DNA of 64,000 nt from Chryseobacterium lathyri (GCF_003290185.1 NZ_QNFY01000013.1:1-64000); one strand, 5' to 3'. Counted from the stretch's first letter, positions 10,094-17,370 are shown. Numbers and translations: made by a program. The notes: generated by a model not told the origin, from the letters alone.

Positions 10094-10375
10094 TTAAGGT
10101 TGTGCCTTTTGAGCTGTATAGCGAACCGGTCCTACCGGAGCCCCGTTATTTTCATCGTCATATCCTCTAGCGCAAGTAAAATTACTCCCTGGACATTCAG
10201 CTTCCTGTTCGGCAATTGTTTTTTCTCCTAAATAGCTGCCACCAGGACTAAACCAGTGAAGTTCGGTTTGTGCAGATAATCTCTCATTATTGTTATCTGA
10301 TCTTGTGAATGCAAATGTTGCGATTGTGCCGCCAGCAATAACTAATGCTGTAACGGCAGTTTTTAATGTGTTCAT
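10094..10375 (-). CDS. DUF6520-family small secreted protein
   Basis: 93 aa. A signal peptide (hydrophobic 6-24, ending near TFAFTR) precedes a short mature chain with two cysteines spaced CX6C (ECPGSNFTCAR) and a Gly/Pro/Asn-rich tail. This resembles the DUF6520 family, whose function is unknown. It is convergent with the SusCD-TlpA operon. Three further DUF6520-like genes occur in this window (43071, 43390, 61957), each near a MauE or TlpA gene, so the Cys pair is the likely link to the thioredoxins. Confidence 0.75.
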   Translation of the reverse strand: MNTLKTAVTALVIAGGTIATFAFTRSDNNNERLSAQTELHWFSPGGSYLGEKTIAEQEAECPGSNFTCARGYDDENNGAPVGPVRYTAQKAQP

Positions 10376-10462
10376 TTTATTTGTTTTATGGTTAAGATTT
10401 TGGCAATAAAATATTACCGTGAATGAATTGAAAAGGCACAGACGGGGGTAGTTGTCTATGTT

Positions 10463-10472
10463 TTACTTTTGC
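10463..10472 (+). other. Candidate left attachment core
   Basis: TTACTTTTGC is repeated in direct orientation at 19413-19422. Nine of ten bases match the GTANNTTTGC coupling core described for CTnDOT-family elements. The motif also resembles the host -7 promoter element, so chance identity is a real possibility. Confidence 0.3.
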
Positions 10473-10600
10473 AATCTGAAAAGGGTTAAACATTGTTTAT
10501 AAAATTTAATTCCCTAACGGAACCATTGCATCGGTCTGATTGTACATCAGCCGTAACCGCCTTGCCCAGAAATCAGTGATCATGCCGGAGCACCTCCCTG

Positions 10601-10834
10601 TTATTCATGTTGTGGGGCTTTTTTGAATCTTTGCTGTGTCCATTTGGTCAGGTGGTAGCCTTTACAATAATCACATGGGTACGCCCTTATTTGTACTGGC
10701 TTTCCTCTCCGGTGCTTGATGCGTTTTCCAGTTAGCTTGTTAACTATTACCTTTCTGAAGAAATACATTAAACCTACTGCCTGATCCAGAGACGGCAAAG
10801 ACCGTTTTCCTGTGGCATCGCATATCGGGTACAT
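10601..10834 (-). CDS. Small putative zinc-binding protein
   Basis: 77 aa, basic. The N terminus reads YPICDATGKRSL, a basic middle follows (GKRIKHRRGKPVQIR), and the C terminus has CDYCKGYHLT, a CxxC-x3-H cluster suggestive of a small zinc site. Short proteins of this style occur as cargo in Bacteroidota mobile elements; I know no function. The inverted repeat at 10866-10890 just upstream may be its operator. Confidence 0.6.
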   Translation of the reverse strand: MYPICDATGKRSLPSLDQAVGLMYFFRKVIVNKLTGKRIKHRRGKPVQIRAYPCDYCKGYHLTKWTQQRFKKAPQHE

Positions 10835-10865
10835 AATGAATCGATTTCAATAATTATTTCGGGGG

Positions 10866-10890
10866 TTGCCTAAATGATTACGCTAGGCAA
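10866..10890. promoter_or_regulatory. Inverted repeat upstream of the 77-aa gene
   Basis: TTGCCTA (10866-10872) and TAGGCAA (10884-10890) form a perfect 7-bp inverted repeat with an 11-nt spacer, about 30 bp upstream of the leftward gene. This is the expected size and place for a dimeric repressor operator. Confidence 0.4.
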
Positions 10891-11041
10891 TTTATTTGTT
10901 TCGCATGGCTTTGGTTTTAAATGTTCAGATGGGCAGACACGGCATTATTGTGATAGTGAAGCTGCCAATTCAATTCGTTATCTATCTGATTGTAAATCTA
11001 TAACATTAAAAACGTACAAGTCAATAGGTTGTGACATAAAG

Positions 11042-11105
11042 GGTGCGAAAAAACATAAGGACAGCCGTTGAAAGCCTATGAACAGGGGCTGTGTTTTTTC
11101 GCACC
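11042..11105. repeat. Long interrupted inverted repeat
   Basis: GGTGCGAAAAAAC (11042-11054) is the exact reverse complement of GTTTTTTCGCACC (11093-11105). Inside it, ACAGCC (11061-11066) pairs with GGCTGT (11087-11092). Both helices are in register and make one 64-nt hairpin. It lies in a gene-free 340-bp gap between the 77-aa and LytTR genes; the short open frames across it look accidental. Confidence 0.6.
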
Positions 11106-11130
11106 GGGTGCGTAATGACATAAAAAGGAT

Positions 11131-11170
11131 ATGAAACAACATGAAATGGACATGAAATAGCATGAATTTT
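11131..11170. repeat. 10/11-bp tandem repeats of CATGAAAT
   Basis: ATGAAA-type units start at 11131, 11141, 11152 and 11162, giving spacings of 10, 11 and 10 bp. The consensus is CATGAAAT. It lies just past the LytTR stop and may belong to the promoter region of the leftward 77-aa gene. See the other phased arrays in this element. Confidence 0.5.
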
Positions 11171-11174
11171 TCTG

Positions 11175-12029
11175 TTAAAACGTGTTAAAAAAACGAGTAA
11201 TTTTCAAAATATGTTCTTTTGTCACTACAAATTGATTCATATTCTGATTTTCCAAAAGATGGGAATACTTATTTTTAAAGATCAGTTCAAGCGTATTTCT
11301 TTTCAAACCGGGTCGGTACCCTTCAACCATGCTAAAGTTCAGCACAACCGAGCGATTGATCTGTAAGAAGTTGTAATCTTTGAGCTGGTCTGTTACAGCT
11401 CCAAGCGTTTTTTTAACAGGATACTCTTCTCCATTAAATGCAATAAATTTCACCTGTTTTCTAAAACGGTAAAAATATAGTATGTCATGGGATATATCAA
11501 ATTCCAGATCATTGCCTTTATATTGTATGGTCAACGTTGATGTTCCTATACTTTTAGAGTGTAGATTGTAATGATTATCGAAATTAATTACTGACGAAGG
11601 TTCAGTTAGTACCAGATAAGAAAAAAGATAAGATCCATTCAAAAAGATAAAAAAAGATAAAAGAAATGGAAATTCGATCAGTAAAAAGCCATTTTCAATA
11701 ATATTCTGGTCGAGAGTCTGAGCGTATTTTGAAATGAGTAAAAGCAGTATTATGACCGGAATAACTATACCAAGCCCAAACTGCACTAAAGACCGTTCAA
11801 CAGGTATTCGTCTCCAATCTAATTTTTCGTCAAGCCACGTAGTAATTGTATGTATATAAATGATAAGCAATAATAATATACTAACATTCATAACAACGCT
11901 AATATAAAATGTCGATGATAGTAGTGCATGTAGGAGAAATTGAGGCTTGCCATGCAGGAAAACGCGAAAAGATGAAGCAAAAATTAAAATTAGATATAGT
12001 TTTGTGTTGTTGTAAGTAATGGTTTTCAT
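11175..12029 (-). CDS. Membrane-anchored LytTR-family transcriptional regulator
   Basis: 284 aa. Four predicted membrane helices fill the first 150 residues (for example SILLLLIIYIHTITTWL, FGLGIVIPVIILLLLIS, LLIEFPFLLSFFIFLNG). A C-terminal LytTR DNA-binding domain covers about 180-280: DILYFYRFRKQVKFIAF, then FLQINRSVVLNFSMVEGY, a pattern typical of the family. There is no receiver domain, so the membrane part itself would be the sensor. It sits alone and reads leftward; a -7 element (TACTTTTG on the minus strand) lies at 12084-12091. Its target and signal are unknown. It may control cargo or transfer, but nothing in the sequence proves this. Confidence 0.82.
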   Translation of the reverse strand: MKTITYNNTKLYLILIFASSFRVFLHGKPQFLLHALLSSTFYISVVMNVSILLLLIIYIHTITTWLDEKLDWRRIPVERSLVQFGLGIVIPVIILLLLISKYAQTLDQNIIENGFLLIEFPFLLSFFIFLNGSYLFSYLVLTEPSSVINFDNHYNLHSKSIGTSTLTIQYKGNDLEFDISHDILYFYRFRKQVKFIAFNGEEYPVKKTLGAVTDQLKDYNFLQINRSVVLNFSMVEGYRPGLKRNTLELIFKNKYSHLLENQNMNQFVVTKEHILKITRFFNTF

Positions 12030-12083
12030 GGTAAAAGTTTTATATCACACATCCATGTGAAATATTATTAGAGAATAAATTTA

Positions 12084-12091
12084 CAAAAGTA
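12084..12091 (-). promoter_or_regulatory. -7 element of the LytTR gene
   Basis: The minus strand reads TACTTTTG, an exact TAnnTTTG match, 55 bp upstream of the start. No clear -33 TTG was found. The rest of the 12030-12327 gap (298 bp) shows no gene. Confidence 0.4.
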
Positions 12092-12327
12092 ATTTTAATC
12101 AGCTCAGTATCAGTACCTAGATTAAAGCTATAATTTAACTTTTATAAAAAGGCATTATAGCATTTTCTAATCCGAAGTTTCCGGAAGCCCACTGGACAAT
12201 CTAAAACCATATCGGTAAAGTTGATTGACAGAAATGAAAAAAACGGTTTTTAGATATTCTTCTTTTAGAAACGCCACCAACAATTTTAATCGACTGGTGT
12301 AATCTAGGCATCTTTCTTTATGGTAAT

Positions 12328-13566
12328 TTACATTTGTTGTCCCGGTTTTCGTTTCTTTCTTTTCTTCATTTGGTTTTCAAATAGATGTTCTTCAAAATCA
12401 TCACCATTATTTACCGGTAGTAATCCGCCCAATCCTTCAACAAAATCCGGTTCATCTTTACCTGGGAAATTAAAAAGATGATGCGGTTTTTCGTCCTGCG
12501 TATTTTTAACTTCAGGCTTCTGATTATTGTTCCACCATTCATTGAAAATACCCGCAGAAAATTCTTTACCAAGACGTGAACCATTCCAAACCGTTTTAGA
12601 TCGGTGATCAATGAAGGTGATCCCATAGATTCGTCCCTCAGAGGTCCTGCGTACAACCGTATTAATACCCTGATCCAAGAGTTGTTTTTTAAAATCTTTC
12701 TCGTCCTTTGCCTTATGGATGGCCCGATCAATGGTATTTTTAATTACACCTTTTACGGGTTCTTTTTTTAGTGATTCTGCCGAAGTAGCAAAATGGCCTT
12801 GAAGCATTGTATATCCCGCGCTTTTTCCGAATAGGGAGGCTTTAAAAGGATTACTGGCCTTTTCTCCGTTTTCATTCAGTGCAAAATAGACCAGGCCCTG
12901 TTTTTGTATTCCGTGCAATTCACCCTTCACTTCTTCTGAGGTAATGTTGAAAAGAGATAACAGAGCATTGTATTCGCCCAGGCTTTGAAACCTGTAATAT
13001 TTTGGAACATGTCGGATGACAGATGCAATCTGACTTTTTATATCACCCTTTTTATAGTTTACAGGGCTGAAAATCCGGTCATCCACTGAGGTGCTTTTTT
13101 CCGTTGCGGGGGTAAGTTGATATTTAGTTTCCAGTTCCCTGCAAATTTTCATTGAACGGGGACGGTCATATTTGTCAGAAATTTTTTTCCCATCGATAGC
13201 TACAGAGGTAGATACGATATGGATATGAGTTCGGTCTATATCTGTATGCTTAAAAACTACAAATGGCTGGTCTCCGTAGCCCATTTGCTCCATATAGTCC
13301 TCGGCAATAGCCTTGAATTTTTCGTCACTGACCTGATCTTTGGGATCAGGATTGAGTGAAATATGTAAAACAGGCTTTTCTGTTTTGTTATTGGCAAGGA
13401 GATAGGGCTCAAAAGAACGGTACAAATGACCAACAGTATAAATACCATCTACAGTATCCGGTATCTTGTGGGTAAGCAAAATTTTCCCGTTTTCCTTATC
13501 TACTTTTAGCTGATTATAGCTTAGCGCACCCATTAAATTCTCACCTTTTCCTACTTTTGCAATCAT
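12328..13566 (-). CDS. mobB: Relaxase/mobilization nuclease MobB
   Basis: 412-aa relaxase that would nick oriT and carry the strand to the recipient. The relaxase domain covers about residues 1-250. A Tyr at residue 17 in GALSYNQ is the candidate nucleophile, and the metal-binding His triad is clear in HTDIDRTHIHIVS (His107, His114, His116). The basic C terminus (KKRKKRKPGQQM) is typical of strand-binding tails. One base separates it from mobA upstream, so the two are translated together. The architecture matches Bacteroidota MobB/BtgB-type relaxases (MOBP-like). Confidence 0.9.
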   Translation of the reverse strand: MIAKVGKGENLMGALSYNQLKVDKENGKILLTHKIPDTVDGIYTVGHLYRSFEPYLLANNKTEKPVLHISLNPDPKDQVSDEKFKAIAEDYMEQMGYGDQPFVVFKHTDIDRTHIHIVSTSVAIDGKKISDKYDRPRSMKICRELETKYQLTPATEKSTSVDDRIFSPVNYKKGDIKSQIASVIRHVPKYYRFQSLGEYNALLSLFNITSEEVKGELHGIQKQGLVYFALNENGEKASNPFKASLFGKSAGYTMLQGHFATSAESLKKEPVKGVIKNTIDRAIHKAKDEKDFKKQLLDQGINTVVRRTSEGRIYGITFIDHRSKTVWNGSRLGKEFSAGIFNEWWNNNQKPEVKNTQDEKPHHLFNFPGKDEPDFVEGLGGLLPVNNGDDFEEHLFENQMKKRKKRKPGQQM

Positions 13567-13567
13567 T

Positions 13568-14005
13568 TTAATGATCTTTTTTCAAATGTTTTTCTTCAAA
13601 TTCCTGCGTCAGACGAATAATTTCCCGGAATAGCTTTGCCATTTCTACAGTTTCTTTTTCCAGTTTAAAGAGGTAAGCCGCTGCTTTTTTTTCAGAAAAA
13701 TTACGGTACAATATCTTCACTACCTGGTTGTAATTGACACCCACTGCTCTAAACTGTCCGTAAAAATCTGTTAAGCGTGTATGGTAATCAATAGCTCCCA
13801 TATCAATTTTTACGGTCTTAATGGTCCGCTGAAAAATGCAGGCGGTGATGAAATGCGCCATGACTTTCATTCCGGACTGCTCAAAGAGAGAAAGAAACTT
13901 TGCATTCTCCTGAGCATTCAGGCTAATAGAATAACGAAATACGGCAGGATCATTTTTAGGATTACGTCCGCCTTTCTTTGGCCTGTTGTTATTGTTTTCT
14001 TCCAT
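13568..14005 (-). CDS. mobA: Mobilization accessory protein MobA
   Basis: 145-aa small DNA-binding accessory protein of the relaxosome. It has a basic Asn/Arg-rich N terminus, then a ribbon-helix-helix-like segment (FRYSISLNAQENAKFLSLF) and a region with VNYNQVVKILYRNF, typical of MobC/BtgA-like relaxosome proteins. It lies directly before mobB and starts about 25 bp from the palindrome cluster proposed as oriT, which it would bind. Confidence 0.85.
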   Translation of the reverse strand: MEENNNNRPKKGGRNPKNDPAVFRYSISLNAQENAKFLSLFEQSGMKVMAHFITACIFQRTIKTVKIDMGAIDYHTRLTDFYGQFRAVGVNYNQVVKILYRNFSEKKAAAYLFKLEKETVEMAKLFREIIRLTQEFEEKHLKKDH

Positions 14006-14031
14006 ATCAATCCATTATTAAGTATTTTAAA

Positions 14032-14163
14032 AACCGGCGACTTCGGAGCCGGTTTCAAGCCCCCGGCAGGGCAAGGTTTTGAGCAGCGGAATTCATTCCG
14101 AGCTGCTCAAAACATAACTTGCTCCTTTCCGGTGAAAGGATAATCCGCTTTAAGGCGGATTAT
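14032..14163. other. Palindrome-dense candidate oriT
   Basis: Four hairpins occur in 132 bp upstream of mobA: AAACCGGC/GCCGGTTT (about 14032-14053); TTTTGAGCAGC/GCTGCTCAAAA with inner GGAAT/ATTCC (14077-14112); CCTTTC/GAAAGG (14124-14139); ATAATCCGC/GCGGATTAT (14140-14163). Stacked palindromes next to the relaxosome genes are the usual setting of oriT in Bacteroidota mobilizable elements. I cannot place the nick site. The third and fourth hairpins could instead be terminators. Confidence 0.55.
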
Positions 14164-14629
14164 TTTAGCAGGGATAAAGAACCCATTCTCCAATTCAAAT
14201 TTAGGAAGCAGCAGCTGAATAACAGCTGTTTTAACCCAAGCCAAATGATGCCATTTAATGCCAAATGAAGCCAAACAGGGTTTGTTTTTCGGTAGGTTAG
14301 GAAATTGATATTTCCTTTGTATCTGCATATTCAGATAAATGAATAGGCACAGAACCAAAAAAATAAAGAAGTAAAGAAATAAAAGAGTAAAAAGAGGAAT
14401 GGGTACATCTTTAAACCTCTGCTGAATTAAATCGCTGAAAGGATGTGGAAATAAAAGAATATAGAATGTAAAAGCTACACTTTTAAATCAGTACTGAACC
14501 GCACCAATAAAAAGAAGATACAGTTCAACAAATACATCATGTTATACAGCAACAGCTGAATAAATCTGTGGAGCAATACCCAAATGATTACATATAAAAT
14601 GCCATCAACCTTTAAAAAATCATATCATC
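14164..14629. other. Gene-free upstream region of the DUF3408 gene
   Basis: Apart from the decamer array at 14240-14279, this AT-rich stretch holds no credible gene. The short leftward frame at 14107-14358 starts with repeat-derived sequence and crosses a palindrome. Expect promoter and 5' UTR of the DUF3408 gene. Confidence 0.45.
14240..14279. repeat. Phased decamer array 1
   Basis: Four tandem 10-bp units with no gaps: GCCAAATGAT, GCCATTTAAT, GCCAAATGAA, GCCAAACAGG. It lies between the candidate oriT and the DUF3408 gene. Confidence 0.75.
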
Positions 14630-15088
14630 ATGGAAGAACAGAAACCAGACCAAAAGAAAAAGCCAGCCCTGCCCGAAATAAGCAATACCGAAATGTTAGA
14701 TTTAATACTTGAACCTGCTGAACCTTCTCCGGTAGCAGCAATAGTTCCTGAAGTGGAAAGTGATATACAGAATGAAGAAAATACCTCTTCGGGCGCTTCC
14801 GGTAACAATGGGATGTCTACCGTTTTAAAGGGTAAATCCAAGCGCACCGTACAAAATAATTATGAAACTCTTTTTTTGCAGGGAAGGAATATTTCGGGAA
14901 GCAAGGGCAAGGTAGTTTACATCCACCCTGATTTTCACCGTAGGATCACGCGCATCCTGCAAATAGTGGGTGAAGATAAAATAAGCCTGTTCACTTATCT
15001 GCACCATATACTGGAACATCATTTCAGTCTCTTTGAAAAAGAGATCATTGCAGATTTTAACAGAAAGAACAACGAGCCTATCCTATAA
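14630..15088 (+). CDS. DUF3408 domain protein (TraB-like, conjugative transposon)
   Basis: 152 aa. The first 65 residues are acidic and low-complexity (disordered). A conserved C-terminal domain covers about 70-145: basic KGKSKRTVQNNYETLF, then VYIHPDFHRRITRILQIV and YLHHILEHHFSLF. This is the signature of DUF3408, the second gene of the CTnDOT-type tra region and probably a DNA-binding partner of a ParA-like TraA. No ParA gene is present here, so it looks like an isolated remnant or an accessory mobilization factor. Confidence 0.82.
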   Translation: MEEQKPDQKKKPALPEISNTEMLDLILEPAEPSPVAAIVPEVESDIQNEENTSSGASGNNGMSTVLKGKSKRTVQNNYETLFLQGRNISGSKGKVVYIHPDFHRRITRILQIVGEDKISLFTYLHHILEHHFSLFEKEIIADFNRKNNEPIL

Positions 15089-15117
15089 GAGTATTGACAG
15101 AGCAAGGTACTCTTAAA

Positions 15118-15147
15118 GCCAAACACTGCCACCCGATGCCAGTTTGA
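15118..15147 (+). repeat. Phased decamer array 2
   Basis: GCCAAACACT, GCCACCCGAT and GCCAGTTTGA in exact 10-bp register, ending 43 bp before the AbiEii start. A short inverted repeat (AAGAGTA...TACTCTT) just upstream may terminate the DUF3408 transcript. A TTCCGG...CCGGAA repeat follows the array. Confidence 0.7.
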
Positions 15148-15190
15148 GGTCGTGCCTCGATTCCGGGATTAATTTCCGGAAAAGTGTGTC

Positions 15191-15886
15191 ATGTTGTATA
15201 AAGAAACGGTCAGCACGGAGATGTGGGAACTTCTCCAAAAGCTCATGAAAGATGAAAAGTTGAAAGAGTATATTTTGGTTGGTGGAACTGCATTAGCCTT
15301 GCGCTTGGGACATCGTTTATCGGTTGATATAGACTTGTTCACAACAAAAGGTTTTGATTCACAAGCAATGCTCAGATACTTACAAAATACCTATGGTGCA
15401 AAAGAAGCTGAAAGCAGGTTGTTCAATAATACAGTGCTTACTTATATCGATGATATAAAAGTAGATATTGTTACCCACAAATATCCTCTGTTAAATCCTG
15501 TTGAGCAAACAGAAGGTGTCCGTATGATCTCAAATGAAGATATAGGGGCAATGAAACTACATGCCATTTTTCAAAGCGGTCAGAGGCTGAAAGATTTTGT
15601 AGATATGTATTTTCTTCTTAATGACAAGCCCCTGAAATATTATCTTCAGGCTTATGAAAAAAAATATGATGGTAACGCTTTTTTGGCAGGTTACGCACTT
15701 TCGTATTTTGATAATATCAGAAAGGAATACGATGTTTCGATGATTACAGGAAAAGAGAAAGATTGGGTAAAGATGTCCGAACGTTTGAAACAAGCTGTAG
15801 CTGATCCTGAACGAAAATTTGGAATAAGCCCTAAGCAGGAAAATAAACATACACCTTCGAAAAAAGGTCGTGGTTTTCGCAGGTAA
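15191..15886 (+). CDS. abiEii: AbiEii/AbiGii-family nucleotidyltransferase toxin
   Basis: 231 aa. The nucleotidyltransferase core is clear: VGGTALALRLGHR, then SVDIDLFT with the metal-binding Asp pair (about residues 34-55), and a third acidic site in IDDIKVDIVTHKYP. AbiEii toxins are NTP-transferases of type IV toxin-antitoxin/abortive-infection systems. The C-terminal 60 residues are basic. A DUF6922 gene follows 39 bp downstream and is the probable antitoxin. In this element the pair would stabilise the island or defend against phage. Confidence 0.87.
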   Translation: MLYKETVSTEMWELLQKLMKDEKLKEYILVGGTALALRLGHRLSVDIDLFTTKGFDSQAMLRYLQNTYGAKEAESRLFNNTVLTYIDDIKVDIVTHKYPLLNPVEQTEGVRMISNEDIGAMKLHAIFQSGQRLKDFVDMYFLLNDKPLKYYLQAYEKKYDGNAFLAGYALSYFDNIRKEYDVSMITGKEKDWVKMSERLKQAVADPERKFGISPKQENKHTPSKKGRGFRR

Positions 15887-15925
15887 ATATTTGTTCAGTT
15901 TGGTAAAATTGACTAAATTTATTAT

Positions 15926-16243
15926 ATGAAAAAGGTAGAAAACAGCACTCAGAAACCAAATCTGCATCCTAAATTCTTTTGGGATACGGATGTAGATAAA
16001 TTGGACTGGCAGAAAGCTCATCTGGCTGTCATCACCCGTATCGTAGAACGTGGTGGTAAGGATGAAATAGATGAGATTGTCCGTTTTTACGGCCGAGAAA
16101 AAGTGATTGAGGCTATCCGTGACGAGATTTATTTCCTGCCCGACTATGCGATTGAAGATGCCCTGAAATTCTTTCCTGAGCTTAAGAAAGAAGAAATGTA
16201 CTGTTACCTTAATAGAAAAGATAAACCTTATCACTGGATATAA
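15926..16243 (+). CDS. DUF6922 protein, probable antitoxin of the AbiEii toxin
   Basis: 105 aa. Conserved features are NLHPKFFWDTD-like N terminus, DWQKAHLAVITRIVERG and the helix around YGREKVIEAIRDEIYFLPD; this matches DUF6922. In Bacteroidota these genes commonly adjoin nucleotidyltransferase toxins. Order here is toxin first. The antitoxin role is inferred from position. Confidence 0.78.
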   Translation: MKKVENSTQKPNLHPKFFWDTDVDKLDWQKAHLAVITRIVERGGKDEIDEIVRFYGREKVIEAIRDEIYFLPDYAIEDALKFFPELKKEEMYCYLNRKDKPYHWI

Positions 16244-16465
16244 AAAGTGAGATCCAAACTTAAAAGGTAGTGTTCTTTTTACTTCTTTTTCTTGCTCTGC
16301 AACTTCTACAAGAAAAAGAAGTCAGGGTAAATCAATACATTGAAGTACCGGACATCGATTGAAGTACTCCATAAGCAGTATGAAGCTATATGACCTACCT
16401 GCTTGCTATCATCAAAAATTATTTTCCAAAAGAAAAAAACAGAAAAAAAAGAAAGCCATTTTAAC
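16244..16465. other. Non-coding leader with direct repeats
   Basis: Contains two copies of TTGAAGTAC (16340-16348 and 16359-16367, 19-bp period) and A-rich sequence leading into the large palindrome at 16466. Open frames across this region on both strands look like by-products of the repeats. Confidence 0.45.
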
Positions 16466-16611
16466 AAGGCGGACAAGCGGAAAAACCAAAAGGAAACGGA
16501 ATAAGTCCCGAAGGGTGGCAGGGCAAACACAACCACTCGGCGAAGCCACCATATTTGCCCTGCCATTATGCCGTAGTCTTTTGGTTGGGTGGTGCGGTGG
16601 CTGTCCGCCTT
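16466..16611. ncRNA. Long nested palindrome: possible structured RNA or single-strand DNA structure
   Basis: Three perfect helices are nested in order: AAGGCGGACA (16466-16475) with TGTCCGCCTT (16602-16611); AACCAAAAG (16484-16492) with CTTTTGGTT (16578-16586); GGCAGGGCAAA (16517-16527) with TTTGCCCTGCC (16554-16564). A terminal CGGC-GAA-GCC hairpin lies inside. ACGG/CCGT can add a fourth helix. The result is one 146-nt rod with internal loops, GC-rich against an AT-rich background. The flanks hold two more inverted repeats (about 16675-16725 and 16730-16770). It could be a regulatory RNA, a second transfer origin or a single-strand initiation site. Confidence 0.6.
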
Positions 16612-16799
16612 ATCTTTGCTCCCTTTTTATTCTTTTTTTAATCCATTCCAATCAATGAAAGGTTACTAAAGACACGTAAGGGCTAAAGATAGGGTGTTTT
16701 TGGTATGCTTTCCCTTATCCGTAAAAAACTCTTTAAATGTGCGAGGGCTTTGCAAGGAAAATTTAAAGTGTTTTGAGGATTACTTTCCATTCATATTGT
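16612..16799. other. Non-coding tail of the structured region
   Basis: Holds imperfect stems (GTAAGGG...CCCTTAT and CTTTAAAT...ATTTAAAG). No gene is visible. Confidence 0.4.
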
Positions 16800-16839
16800 G
16801 CCAACATAAGCTAAATACTGCCACATAATGCCTAATGAA
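16800..16839 (+). repeat. Phased decamer array 3
   Basis: GCCAACATAA, GCTAAATACT, GCCACATAAT and GCCTAATGAA, four contiguous 10-bp units ending 47 bp before the next start codon. Confidence 0.72.
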
Positions 16840-16886
16840 AACAATACATTCCCTTGTGTTCTATATTGGGGGCAAATTTTGAACCT

Positions 16887-17270
16887 ATGGCACAAAAAGT
16901 AATACCTGACAAAGAGCAGAAAGAGAAAGAACAAATCAGAAAAAAAGAGCATAGTCCTTTGATACAGGTTGATAAGCAGAGCGACCCGATTTCCAATTTT
17001 ATCACAAACTTTAAACGCCAATTCAAGGAAGCAAAAGGTTTATTAAATTGGGGCACGCTGTTCGGGGGCAAACGTACTGAATCGCCAAAACAACCAGTCC
17101 AGCACGAAAGCGTGATGGGTGCAACAAAAACGGTTATGCGTTCGGATTTCAAAAACGATGAAAAAAACCTGACTGTACAGACCAACAAAAAGCCTACCTT
17201 AAAAATGGACAATGAAATCAGAATGCAGCAGTCCCGTTCAAAAAGTAAGAAACCAAAACTAAGATTATAG
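16887..17270 (+). CDS. Small basic conjugative-element protein of unknown function
   Basis: About 127 aa, very Lys/Gln-rich, mostly predicted disordered. A short hydrophobic-amphipathic stretch (PISNFITNFKRQFKEAKGLL) lies near residues 37-56, and a basic tail (SRSKSKKPKLRL) ends it. The ATG at 16887 is preferred over one 33 bp upstream because the upstream codons run through intergenic-style sequence. The N-terminal region resembles the linker of the DUF3945 protein at 38708 in composition, and it precedes two Xis-like HTH genes, so it may be a degenerate relative of orf3 from excision operons. Confidence 0.6.
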   Translation: MAQKVIPDKEQKEKEQIRKKEHSPLIQVDKQSDPISNFITNFKRQFKEAKGLLNWGTLFGGKRTESPKQPVQHESVMGATKTVMRSDFKNDEKNLTVQTNKKPTLKMDNEIRMQQSRSKSKKPKLRL

Positions 17271-17291
17271 CCGAGTATTTGGCATCTGTAC

Positions 17292-17321
17292 GCCAAATAC
17301 TGCCATTGAACGCAACATTAC
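17292..17321 (+). repeat. Phased decamer array 4
   Basis: GCCAAATACT, GCCATTGAAC and GCAACATTAC in 10-bp register, ending 49 bp before the HTH start at 17371. The first unit is also the right arm of an inverted repeat with GTATTTGGC just upstream (about 17275-17283). Confidence 0.68.
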
Positions 17322-17370
17322 AATAATCTATGTGAATAGCTTTTATTTTCGAGGTTTAAATAATGTAGAT

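Noticed and set aside
10874-11071. 65-codon rightward frame upstream of the LytTR gene
   Set aside because: It runs through an operator-like repeat into the 11042 hairpin and has no domain or neighbour support.
14107-14358. 83-codon leftward frame between oriT and DUF3408
   Set aside because: It spans the decamer array and two palindromes and resembles no family.
16359-16658. 99-codon open frame across the long palindrome
   Set aside because: Low-complexity Lys runs and sequence dictated by the nested inverted repeats; no recognisable protein features, so treated as non-coding.
17332-17370. GTG start giving a longer Xis-like protein 1
   Set aside because: The added residues fall between the decamer array and the usual family start; ATG 17371 gives the normal length.
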